From: Branchiostoma belcheri
Lineage: Eukaryota; Chordata; Leptocardii; Amphioxiformes; Branchiostomatidae
NCBI RefSeq assembly: GCF_001625305.1
Contig: NW_017803091.1
Location: 361,800 to 425,799 of the forward strand
Length of the DNA stretch: 64,000 bases
Direction: 5' to 3'
Part shown: in pieces, positions 10,601 through 22,400 of the stretch
Layout: every line of letters begins with the position of its first letter
Numbering within the stretch: position 1 is the stretch's first letter
The notes under the pieces: generated by a model
The model's database searches: none
Seen by the model: only the letters and a program-made list of their open reading frames with translations
What the model was told of the DNA's origin: nothing
Translations under genes and position numbers: made by a program

Positions 10601-13104
10601 AAGGATTGACATACTAGTAACAGGTGACTATCACCTCTCCAAGATGTGAAACCTGAGATCAGACTGTAAGGTTTGAACCACTCAACCTAGGAATTAAGGT
10701 CTCCTGCTCTTTTGGATAAGAGTGGTGTCACAGGCTCTCCTTTAAGTTTAACATGGGACCTCTGGCTTTATGTCCTATCTGAGATTACATCCCTTACCAA
10801 AGCTAGGTACTCATTTACACCTGTCAAGTGAAGAACTAGGTGTAAAATGCCTTTACCATGAAGGACACAACAATGCCTGTCAGGGATTCGAACCCAGAGC
10901 CTTTGAATTCTGAGTCAACAACCCTTATGATAATAACCACAAGTCTTTAGACCACCTTGCCAAGTTTGTCACCACTATAAATCACATGATGACAAAGATG
11001 ATGATCTAAAATCTGCAGAAGCAATAATGATGTAACAGCAGATCAATGGTTTTGCAATCAACAAATATCTTCTGTTCCAGAAAAGCTTAACTTAGTAATA
11101 CGTATACATGTTTTGTTTGGGACACCCATGATGACTAGCTGAGTGTGTCCACTTGATACCATCATCCTCATATTGAATCGTTTGTCCTCGAAGTGGAGAA
11201 AATTTCAATTATTCTGCTACAATCCATAACCAGTTACAAGTACAATCCTGTACCCATGTTATTATCCATTGTACCCTATTACAGTATCCTCTACCTGCAG
11301 TATTATCTACTATCCTGCTGCAGTTTGTAGTGTTGTGATCTGTTGCAGTCAGTAGTAAACTCATGATGTCACTTCTCCTCTTTTCCACCAGCCACAGCCA
11401 ACACCTACACCAGCCTGGAGATCACACTGTCCTTCCGGCGCCTTCTCTCTTCTCATCTCTTCGAGCTTTTCATCCCGTGTGTTACAATCGTGTGCCTGTC
11501 GTGGGTGGCATTCTGGATCAACCGAGCAGCTGTGCCAGCCCGCGTGGCATTAGGGATTACCACTGTGCTCACAATGGTCACTCAGGCTACCAGGGTAGTG
11601 GGGATGCCACATGTAAGTACTCACCTCCTCACCATGGTCACTCAGGCTACCAGGGTAGTGGGGATGCCACATGTAAGTAATCACCTCCTCACCATGGTCA
11701 CTCAGGCTACCAGGGTAGTGGGGATGCCACATGTAAGTACTCACCTCCTCATCATGATTACTCAGGCCACCAGATCAGCACTGTACCACTAAAAAGATTG
11801 TTAATTTCTCTTCAGATGATTTGTAATGATCATGCATTCATGGAAGATGGTGCAAATGTGTGTGTTTCTTAAGAATCATCTATCAAGTTGAACGAAGGCT
11901 GTTTGAAAGTTGACTGATGCAGTATAAAGTTAACATGACCAAGAATATGTTCTTTTGTTGCAGGTGTCATATGTCAGGGCCATTGATGTTTGGGTCCTGG
12001 CATGTCAGGCGTTCGTCTTTCTTGCGTTGATTGAGTACGCTGTTGTCAACTATCTCATGAACAATGCAAATAAAGCAAAGGTAGGCCAAACTCACTTCAA
12101 GCATTTCCTCCAGCTTAAGACAAATTAGTTCTGAAATCAATCCTCCATGTTCACAGTCCTACATTTACTTTACATGAACTTGTTATTCAAGTAGAGGTCA
12201 AAGATCTCATACCTTCATCATTTGTTGTGTTTTCTATAATAAAATTGTGTTTTCTATAATTGTGCTTTCTATAATTGTTTTCTATAATTTCTTTTGGCCC
12301 ATGATATGAATGAACTTTATTGCTCACCAATCGTACGAGGTACAATGTATGGCAGTAATACAACTACAAAACTTTAGTTACTACAAACTACCATTTACGA
12401 TATGTGGGCACACATCCCTGGTGTACCACCCCACTGCAATACCACCTCGCTGCAGTACCATACAAAGCTGCTAGATTACCCATAATTGACCTTTGTCATC
12501 CCAACCCTAACCTACCTACCAAATATCATATGAACAACTCAACATTTTATAATGAGTCAAAATAATCACCAACCCTTATATGTGGTGTAACTAACACATA
12601 ACCTTCGGAACGATCTCGATAAAGGTAATAAATCAATTTAAAGGTTCTATTGGACCCTCATCACCCAGTGTTTGAACTTATTACTTGCTGTCGTTTGGTA
12701 TTTTGTCTGTTTGTCTCTCCCTGCACTCGCCAGGCATACTGGATTGTTTTAAGCCATTCTGTCTTTCTCAGCTAACCAAAGCGAAGGCCAAGCCTGCTGT
12801 TTCACCGACTGAAGGTCTGCCTCGGCTTGAAAACAAGTCCAACTTAGCCGGCAAGCCTGCCTACCATGCAGCGAAGGTAGACAACTCTGAGAAGGACCAG
12901 ACTGCCTCCCCCCTCCCAACTAACCTCAGCAAGTTGTCATTTTTTGTCCTCAACAACAACAAACTGGAGAAGTCTAAGAACAAGGAGAAGGAGGAAGGAA
13001 AAGACAAGGCTTCTATCATAGATGAGACTTCAAGGGTTGTTTTCCCCATGGCTTTTCTCTTGTTCAATATTGTATACTGGCTGTACTACTATGATTACTT
13101 TTAA
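7652..13104 (+). CDS. Anion-type Cys-loop ligand-gated ion channel, 3' portion (7 exons)
   Basis: Exons, all joined in phase: 7652-7875, 8669-8751, 9435-9584, 10402-10545, 11392-11612, 11964-12080, 12772-13104 (stop TAA). They encode 423 residues. The product should be a plasma-membrane pentameric channel opened by a neurotransmitter-like ligand. The sequence shows W-x-DPRL at residues 12-17 and LWTPD at 32-36. The Cys-loop runs from C82 to C96 with 13 residues between, and contains YPMD. M1 is at about 223-243, M2 follows V248-PARV, M3 is about 276-305, and M4 (about 402-420) ends the protein. PAR before M2 is the hallmark of anion-selective members (GABA-A, glycine, GluCl-like). The ligand cannot be told. 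A six-cysteine segment (156-194) is unusual. The signal peptide and first beta strands are missing; no matching exon was found in 5720-7650. Exon 5 has three tandem donor sites. The M3-M4 loop is lysine-rich and partly low complexity. Confidence 0.9.
8177..8574. mobile_element. Harbinger-like MITE in channel intron 1
   Basis: The terminal inverted repeats (GGCCATGTTGATTTGATTAT at the left, its near-complement at the right) include ATGGATGACATCC. The element is flanked by TTA on both sides (8174-8176 and 8575-8577). A 3-bp TTA/TAA duplication is typical of PIF/Harbinger transposons. The interior is A/T-rich with no transposase. Confidence 0.8.
11574..11773 (+). repeat. Tandem triplication of an exon/5'-splice-site junction
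   Basis: A 60-bp unit is repeated three times (11574-11633, 11634-11693, 11694-11753), with a fourth partial, diverged copy. Each full unit holds the last 39 bp of channel exon 5 (second half of M2), the donor CAT|GTAAGT and 21 bp of intron. Possible exon ends are 11612, 11672 and 11732. The frame stays open through all copies, so each downstream donor would add exactly 20 residues. The first donor gives the normal family sequence. Confidence 0.95.
12225..12296. repeat. Short minisatellite in channel intron 6
   Basis: Four or five imperfect copies of a GTG(T/C)TTTCTATAAT unit occur in tandem. The rest of the intron to 12771 shows nothing else. Confidence 0.6.
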
Positions 13105-13559
13105 TTCTTACAAAACTAATTTAAAACATACTAAATATGCAAAATGTGGGAGGCAGGATATGTGTTTGGAACACACCTAATATGTAATGATGCACAATTA
13201 TAGCTATCCTGACAATAAGCTACAGGAGACTGAGGTTTCAAGGGAGGGAAAAATATTATTATAGTATTACATGTTAGTGAGACAATCCAGATGTTTTGGT
13301 TTTCCATGGAAGAGAGGGGTAAGATTGGACTGTCTACAAACCTGAATATCAGAACTGTCATAATATAGAATGATGGCTGGTGCTGTAATGTGTTGTTCTG
13401 TTGTAATGTGTTGTTCTATATTGTACAATAGTGTAATGTTACGTTACTGTCAGAGTTTATTATTAGACAAGTCTTATGTGTAAGTGATATGTGTAATTAA
13501 GACAATAATATGCCTCTTAGCTGTGACAGATCTATATTTAACTGCAAAGATACGAGTAA

Positions 13560-13865
13560 GGGGCTCAGGTTTTAAGCTCAGTATTACAATGTATTTAGTA
13601 TACACACATCCTGACACACATGAAATACACAGTCACTCAGTCACTTGCATGTACAAACACTTGTGTGCACGCAGACATACACATGTACGCACACACACAT
13701 GCAAAGTTATTACACAAATAGAACACACATACATGTACAAGTTACACATACAATGTACATAAATTAACTACACATACACTCACCACACACACAAAAACAG
13801 ACCACACACGCACTCATGTGCAAACATACAGTCATGTACATTGTACACATGAACAAAACCACACG
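13560..13865 (+). repeat. AC-rich simple-sequence stretch downstream of channel gene
   Basis: The region is dominated by ACAC and ACATAC runs with ACATGTAC palindromes. It probably lies in the channel's 3' UTR or just beyond. No coding signal was seen. Confidence 0.6.
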
Positions 13866-14020
13866 TTGCATTCCGATCATCTACCTTTAACATTATCAGC
13901 AGGTTAAGATATTATAGATTCAATTATTTTGATCTCCCAAATTATGCCCCAATTTGCATATCATGTACATGTATCTATGGGGAATGAGGTTGAACAGCTT
14001 CATCAGCACTTACTCATATA

Positions 14021-14470
14021 CAGTCAAACCTGCCGAGGAGACCACCTCTTCAAGCAGGCCATCTGTCCATGGTGGCTTTTTGTCAGTCCCAAAAAATTTC
14101 CCCATTGACACAAGCATAAAGCAACCTGTCCAAGGTGACCACCTGGCCAGTTCAACCACGGAGTTGGATCCACTCAAGGCCTGATACCTGCCCATGGTGA
14201 CCACATCATTTTCAATCATGTTGATTACTGATGATGACAATGAGAAATCATGGAGAAACCAGCCAGTTTGCCTTAACTGCTAGATGATGTTTTTGTTCGA
14301 CGTAAATTGTTCCCACATGCATTCGCCATAGAACTGACATTAAAACATCTCAACTTGGAAACCATTTATGCCTGTCATGTTGTGAGGCAATCCTCTTTAA
14401 GGAGACCACCTGTCCAAGGTGACCACTTTTCTTTGGTCCCCTGGGTGGCCGGCTTGGACAGGTTTAACTG
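14021..14470. mobile_element. Mariner/Tc1-like MITE
   Basis: The ends are inverted repeats: CAGTCAAACCTGCCGAGG at the left and the complement of CAGTTAAACCTGTCCAAG at the right, each next to TA (14019-14020 and 14471-14472). Inside, GTCCAAGGTGACCAC-type motifs recur. TA duplications and ends beginning CAGT fit Tc1/mariner derivatives. No transposase is present. A related fragment is at 55083-55157. Confidence 0.75.
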
Positions 14471-14574
14471 TACTGTATCTTCCAAATATGAAATTCCAGT
14501 CATATAGTACTTAGGTATATTACTGGAATTATGTACAAATGTACATGTAGCATGGTCATGATTATACTCCTGAA

Positions 14575-14580
14575 AATAAA
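14575..14580 (+). terminator. Candidate polyadenylation signal for channel gene
   Basis: AATAAA occurs about 1.5 kb after the channel stop codon. It would place the mariner-like element inside the 3' UTR. RNA evidence is needed, so confidence is low. From here to 16290 I see only AT-rich intergenic sequence. Confidence 0.3.
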
Positions 14581-16292
14581 TTTAAAAAATTCTAAATCAC
14601 TTCATTCTTTTCTTTCTTAATAAGAAAGCTAGCAACTAAATAATAAAAAGCACCACATAAAGTAGTGTAAAGTACTAATTAAGTAAAGTTCCACAGCATC
14701 TTGAACTTTGGACATTTTTCATGCGTAAAATTAAATTGTTTGACTTTCATATGGTCACTAGTATCTGTCATTATATATATATAGTATTACTTAGTACTGA
14801 ATTAAAAGAGAGACTGACTGAACAAGAACACAGAATATGATTGTTGGCAAAGGTGTACCAGTAGTTTTAAGTCCTTTTAATTTGTACCAGTGAGTACTCA
14901 AAATACAGCTGCTTGCTACATGTATGTGTACATTGTACAATGTGCAACAGACTTATCACCCTAGTGAAAACATGGGCTTGAATGACATACATGATTGTAC
15001 AAAGAGAACACTTATGTTGTGGATCTGGCATTCAGGCTAATGTAAAATGCCATTTACGTTTATGTTTTCTTTACATGTGAGAAACATGTTTAGTCCAACT
15101 GAGAACAGCCCAAATACACCTTCTGATATGTGAATGATCACACCATAAGCTTGGGGTAGTTGAAAATAATTCTATAAAGTTAACACGTCTATCAATGTGT
15201 GATCATTTCCATTGAAAAGAATTCAAACAACAGCACTGTCACTGCCCCCCCAACAGTATCGCTAAATGAAGACTTCCATCAGCCATGCATATTGTGTGTA
15301 AAACTGCTAACACCCTCAGTCACTTTATCCATATCTATAAACTTAACTCAACACACAATAATTTCTGTATGCCTGCTGCTGGAAGTTATCATTTTTGATA
15401 TTATTGATGATTTATTGTAATCTCCAAGCAGATGAATAGGTTTTGCAACATTTTCTGCATTTTTACAATCATGTATCTCATTCTGTAGCGTTGGGTACTA
15501 TTATCCCACTAGTAGCTGGTGTTAAGTTGGAAATGTGCACATTGAACTAGAAAGTCATTAGTGAGAAAGATGAACTGAATGTTGCACAACTTCACACACT
15601 CAACACTAAGACTAAGCCATATCCTTAAAATCTGCTTGTAGAGTAGAATTATTGAGCATGTTGCTTGGTCATTGACATTATATAAGCACTATGGGATTTC
15701 AAATATCAGCATGTACTATGTAACCAGGACACTTCATTCCTATGCCATTATTACACTACTCTAGATATCCCCTTCACCTTTATAAGAGCAATGGGTTTGA
15801 CCTGTAGACCCTGTTTACTTCTAAAAAAATTATTCAGTTTGAACGTCAATTTCATTTCAGAATTCATTTAACCAAATTCCTTTTCTGCAGTGTGAACGCT
15901 CTAAATTGGATAGATTTTCTCTGAAATGATTCTAAAGTAACCCCTTCGAGGTGGTATAGTTCAAGACGCTTGTGCTGGCTTTGATTCTTTTTTGCAAATG
16001 TTACAGCCGGTAAAATATCAGCCCTGTGCAATGGGAGCTAAATCCACCACTGCAAACATGTTCAAAGAGGTGTCCCTGTATTTCCACTATGATTCAGCAC
16101 TGTACATGCGACTTCTGCTCCTTTCTTTGGCAAGTTTATGGCGCAGAGTTGCGGTGGCTCCATAGTCAACATGGTGGGCTCTAGTCATATGTCATATCAT
16201 TCTGTTCCTCAATTCATTTAGCAGACGCAATTTTGATCGACGAAGAGTAATGCATTTGTCGATTCGGATGTAGATAATATCTGAAAGGATTT

Positions 16293-16462
16293 AATGCTCA
16301 AACTGATTCATTTTTTGAGTGTGAACGGGGTCATAGTGTGAATGTTCAGCCAATGCTCAATGACTCATTTTTGAGTGTGAACAGGGTCATAGTGTGAATG
16401 TTCAGCCAATGCTCAATGACTCATTTTTTGAGTGTGAACAGGGTCATAGTGTAAATGTTCCA
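16293..16462. repeat. Three-copy 56-59 bp tandem repeat beside EIF2B5 stop
   Basis: Units start at 16293, 16352 and 16408, each containing AATGCTCAA...GAGTGTGAAC and GGGTCATAGTGT. The array ends 12 bp from the EIF2B5 stop codon and so lies in its 3' UTR. The last unit merges with the terminal-exon flank. Confidence 0.85.
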
Positions 16463-16473
16463 GCTGGAGTTGT

Positions 16474-19400
16474 TCAGTCCGAGTCCTCCTCAGACTCCTC
16501 CTCTGCCTCCTGCAGCCACTGGATAAACTTGGCAGCCTGCAGGGAGAAACAGTCATTAGGAAAGCTTCTCTGAACAAAAATATATATACAAAAGGAAAGG
16601 CAGAAGTGCTCTCTGCAGTTCTGAGAAAATTTAAATACAATATAATAATATTAATATGTATCTAAGTCTAAATCAATAAATACAGTACATGTAAACACAG
16701 TACAATTTAAATACAGTACATGTACATGTATCTTAGTCTAAATCAGCACCATTCTCGCCATCTGCTAGGGTGGGCTCAATGATCAAAACTGAGATGTAGG
16801 GCAGGTCTACATGGTTTGGGCATAGGGCAGGTCTACATGGTTTGGAATGTTTCACGTTCTATGAATTTTGCTAAAAGTTTGGACTGTATCCTGGTCTAAA
16901 ACACATCGTGGAAACATAAAATGGCCTCACAGCTTGACTGTAAAAAACTTGGATTATATAAAATAATCCAATGTTTTGTAAACACCAACACAAAGCAAAA
17001 TTATTATTCAATTTATTCAGTTTTAGTATTTTTTTAGAATATATACATTATACATGTATACTCTACTAAACTGTCATGTCATAATGCATCCACAGTAAAG
17101 ACCAGTGCTGAGTACATACTGCAGCTCGGACTTGTTGCTGTGCCTTCTGTGGAAGTGAGCTGGACGGTGCTGGATGTCTGTACCACTTCAGTATACTGTC
17201 TTCTTCTAAAATGTCCTCGTTGTACAGAAAATTCAGCAAAGTCACCAGAACTGCAGAGATGTTTAGGTGGGTGCCAAAGTACTCCTTAAAAAAAGGCATC
17301 CAAGGTATCAAATATGGATAAACCATCAAGTTGCTTCTGAAATTCTGAATCACAAAATATAGCTATCTATTTAGATGTAATATCTATCATATCAGGATGG
17401 CTAATGCGGTGATCTGCCAGTTTCATTCTGCGTGTTTCGATTTAATTAACGACATAATCTACACTTACTTGTCTTTATTGGAAAGATGATTTTAATTTTG
17501 ATAATGACGTTTATTGAAAAGATAATTTGATTACGCCATGTTTTCATCATGAATATTTGGGGCATCAATGAGGGCCTATAAGAACACCAAAAGGCAAATT
17601 GTTGCTATTACTAACCAAAGAATACAAAACATGTAAAATTATGCCTGCAACGTTATGGGGTTGCCAGTTGTATTCCGTGATCGTTCAGATCTAGAGAGTA
17701 CATTGCATTTGGGGAGTTTGTCCTGCATTTAATGCATTTTAAAACTTGCATATATAATGGCAGTTATATATGATCAGTTATATATAACTGCGCTCACTTG
17801 GTGGCTTTATTCTGTGGTTATAGCAACTGACAAGGCTTTATCACACCATATTCACTTCGGGGCGGGTCATTAACCCTTAACTGTTAACTAAATTATGCAG
17901 TTTTCCCTTCCTAAAATGTCTGTTGGAAAATAGCACTCCCTTCTGGACTTTGCGATTCCTTCAAGTGTAACATGATTTACTACAACTTCATTCCTACACT
18001 AAGTTTAACATTGGGAAGCTACATAGTATCTGACTGATTGATGAAAAAAAGTTAAGAATCAGTTGAGTATGCAATGAAGAGCAACACTTCAAGTTAAACT
18101 ACATTGTACTAGTGTAGCACATGTACTGTACCTCTACAGCCAGCAGGCAGTCCTGTTGTGAATCTGAGTTACGGATGTAGTTCTTCAGGAGACCCTTCAT
18201 TGGTTGCAGAAGCTGGGGACATAGACTGATGTTAACATGGCCAACATGAATAGTTTACAAACTTTAAAGGTATTTTAGACTATACAAGTTGGTGCCCAGA
18301 GTCGTGGCGGTGCTTGCGCGCACAATCATACATTATACTTTATTTTGTACACACACGTACGTGCACACATACACACACACACATACATGAACACACACTG
18401 TGGACACAGACGCATGCACACACACAAACAGGGAACCTACACCTACATGTATATCACTTTTCTCTTCCCCAAAACTCTGTGCTAACCAAAAATCACAGAC
18501 CACAGTACATCCAGAAAAGAATGTATGAAATCTAAAGTCCTGCTAGTCCCAGAAAGCTGCTCGGTCTCACAAACACTGTGTAAATCAGGAATCATAACAT
18601 CTACTCACACACCAGATACATTATCACAATCTAAAGATAGCAACAGCTTCAAAACCCACTAACACAGCCATCGAAAACAATACCTTCTTAATTAAGGTAA
18701 CAATCCTAGGTGTATCTTTTTTTTAGGAGTCATAACATCTAGTACCCACATACCAGATGCATAATTCACAATCCAAGTACAGAAACATCCTTCTCCACCC
18801 ATAAACACACACACACAACCACTGAAAACAATACCTCCTTAATGGAGGTAATAATCCTAGATGATTAACAATGTGTATCTCTTTATTTTAGGATCCCAAA
18901 TCATAACATCTACCCACATACCAGATACATATAATTCACAATCCAAGTACAGAAACATCCTTGTCCACCCATAAACACAAACACAGCCACTGGAAACAAT
19001 ACCTCCTTAAGGCCACACCAATTTAATTTGTTGTTTCTCGGATTTGCCCTGTCCATTTTTTTCTGATTTACAAAAAAAATTCTTTTAGCTTCTAAGTCAA
19101 CTGCAAAATGCTCAATGAAAGACATATTTTGGCCCCAACGGTTGAAGAAAGTCCTTTTCTTCCTAGTTGTTAAAATTTTACAATGTAACAAATAGTGAAT
19201 GCAACTTTGTTTCATTACAAGTTCTTCATCTATTGTTTTAATTATAAACCAGCCTTGTATGTTGACTTAATGGCTCATATCGTAACATTTCCGGCTATCT
19301 TAGGGTGCCTTGGCGTGTTTTTTTTTCTCACCCTGTCTCTTCATATTTGTTTTCTGAAAAAATCCAAGAAGTAACAAATTAAATTGGTGTGGCCTAATGG

Positions 19401-22400
19401 AGGTAACAACTCTAGATGATTAACACATCTTCATGATGACGATGAGTGGCTTACAGGTTTGAGGGCGGCCAGATACTCAGCTGCAGTAGCCATGAGAGTT
19501 GCCCTGAGATGAGCCACCTCCAGCACACATCTCACCACACACACGTTCAGCTCCTGCATGCTGATGTTGTACGCATACTTGGAGGAGTTGATCTCTAGGA
19601 TCAAGTTGTCTGCATTGATGTTCTCTTCAATTGCTCGCTGCATGCTGTCCAGCACCTGAAGGGAGAAAAATCTTGAAAATTTATGATGTTCCACAGTTTT
19701 TTTTTTCTTTTTGAGTGTATACCACAGAAATGAAATATCTCCAGAAGATTCTAGGGATCACATACATCTGCCTCATGTACATACATGTAGCTACCTCCTC
19801 CCCACATGTATCTGTATCATTCTGTATAGCTGGACAAAACACCCTTTGGTGTAACACCAGATTCCCAGGCATGTGGCATGGCAGCGGCTACATTACACCG
19901 AGTGACTTGTTACACCTAACCTTTGAACATCTAACTCTATGATATTCTAACATGCAGATCACATTCAATTAAATAAGAGGTACAAAACCAGGTCAAACAA
20001 AGCAAAGGTACGTGCAAAGACCACAGTAAAGGAACAGAAACTGAAGTGGTATGGACCTGTGTCATAATCATCAGGCCTGGGCAAAACCATCGGGCAGCAA
20101 GAAACAGTACAGGGAGGACAGAAGAGGGGTTGGCAATTCATGAATTTCACACTTCCCATAATGCCTAGTAAAATTCACGGATATGACATATGACCACCAC
20201 CCCCCTCCCCCTTCCTCGATGTAATATTTCAAACAAGTTCTATCGACAAACTGGTCAACTATATTGTTTTGAATTATTTATATCTAGTATAAAGCACATG
20301 CCATAATTGCATTTTTGTTGGAATTAGAGAAAATGATGTTCCTTCTATCGTTCTACCTTCTACCGAAGACTCTCAGTCGCATTACGTATATCACCTTCTT
20401 ACGTCATATCCCATCCATATCCGTGATCTTTACTAGGCATTATGGGAAGTGTGAAATTCATGAATGGAAAACATGGGAGGATAACATCAGAGCCAGAGAA
20501 TGGACCAGTATGGCACTATTGATCATGAGTGAAACACTAAAAAGAACAGTAGACTGAGAAGGGTGGAGAAAATTGGTTGTTAGATTATCTGTGATAACAG
20601 TAACAAGAAAAGCTTTTTAAAAAGCTGGGCCGGCCTCAGAAAAAAACTAAATGAATTAAGGGCATCACCAAGTCGGGAGAGCTTTTAAAAGAACTGGTCT
20701 GATCTACATAATTTATGCAGTTGCAAAAAAAAACAAACAAAAAAACAATGTGTATTTCGTGTATTAAGAGCTGATACAGAATTTTGATGTGGCAGTATTG
20801 ACTAAATGCACTTGACTGCTATGTATGTATGTATGTGAGAAAAAGAATGTGAATTAAAGATTGCCAATTTTATTTGCTTTCTCCATGAAAGACCACAAAC
20901 AGTCAAGCATGGCATGCCGTGAGAATGGTACAATGTACCAACTACCATTCCAACATACCAACGTGCCTACCTACGTGCGTTAAAGCTATCTCTATAACCG
21001 GATTCAGATCAACCTTCAGCTGGCAAAAAACTAGGGCGTAGATGAGATGGTATGTCTCTCTACCTCTGTGTAGAATATCCTCATGTCATCCAGAGGTGGT
21101 GAAGTTTCCTGGTCCATGTCATCTTCTTCCTCAGCAGACTCCTCAGACTCCTCACTGCTGGACTCCTCCTGGTCCAGCCTCAGGCCCCACATGGACGTCA
21201 CCAAACTGTCCTCATCTTCATCTACAAAAGATCAAATTAAACAAACATCCATGTAACCCTATAGCTACCTCCTCCCCAGATGTACCTGTCCATGTTACCC
21301 TATAGCTACCTCCTCCCCAGATGTACCTGTCCATGTTACCCTATAGCTACATCCCCAGACAGTGGTCGAAATACTTTTTTTCAGTGCTCTGCAATATTGC
21401 AGAAGAGTCAAAATTTCGTCCTGCAATTTGGAAATACTTTCTGCAAATACACAAGCCCCCATATTACAACCTTCTGAAACCAATAATGCCTATTTTTACA
21501 TCATATATATATAACGGTATAGCTTTGTAAATCTGTAGCATTACTGAAATTCTTCAAAATATCACTCTTTTAAATATGTTCGGACCGTAAAATTTTATCG
21601 GTCCGGTCCAAAAAAACAGAAACGTCGGTGGACCGTTTTTTTTGACCGGAACAAAAATCCATATTTGTTGTTACTGAATAACTGATGATCACTACATACA
21701 AAGAAGCCTGCCAGGAAAATGAAAATCCAGCCTTCAAATAAAAGAAGTTTACCTTAGTCTCCGTCTCTCTCATTTTGCAACAATATTTTCCCGTATTTTG
21801 GTACCGATAGTCATCGAGAAATCATAAAGGACAAGTCTACGGGCCGTGCTTGGTTCGGATCGAGCCGAAAATCACTGATTTTACACCATATGGTCACAAT
21901 GTGATGCACGTAAATTTTCACTCGAAATGAGAAATTACCGCCCAACAAAACGGACCATTAGGTTCCCAGTGCTGTATTTCTCTTTTGTTCATGTGATCAA
22001 CTTGTTTTCTTTGCTTGAATCGTGCAAAATACCAAGGAAAAACATCGAAATTTCGGCAAATTAACGCCGAGGCGAGTGTGGTTTTTCGGAGGAGCCATGT
22101 TTCCTTTGCCGTGTTGCCTGCTGGGAAATGCTCAGCGAAAACTGCCGAAAATTGCCGAGGCAGTTGTCGGGTCCTCCCGGGAGACGAAATCTAACATCGG
22201 AAAATGGCGAGTGCCCATATTTGGTTATCGTCGCCTTTCGTCGCCATCGTTCAACTTTGACCCCAAATTCCCTTATATGGGACCATTACAGTCTGCTGGA
22301 AAACGCCGGCAGGTTCGTGCGGCGCAGGTTTTCGATCTATTCACAGCGCCACTGCTTTGCTAATTGAAAACTATTGAATCCGGAGCCTATTTTTTCCTTC

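Noticed and set aside
22022-22363. 113-codon open frame
   Set aside because: It lies wholly inside the mobile element at 21360-22490 and matches no transposase I know.
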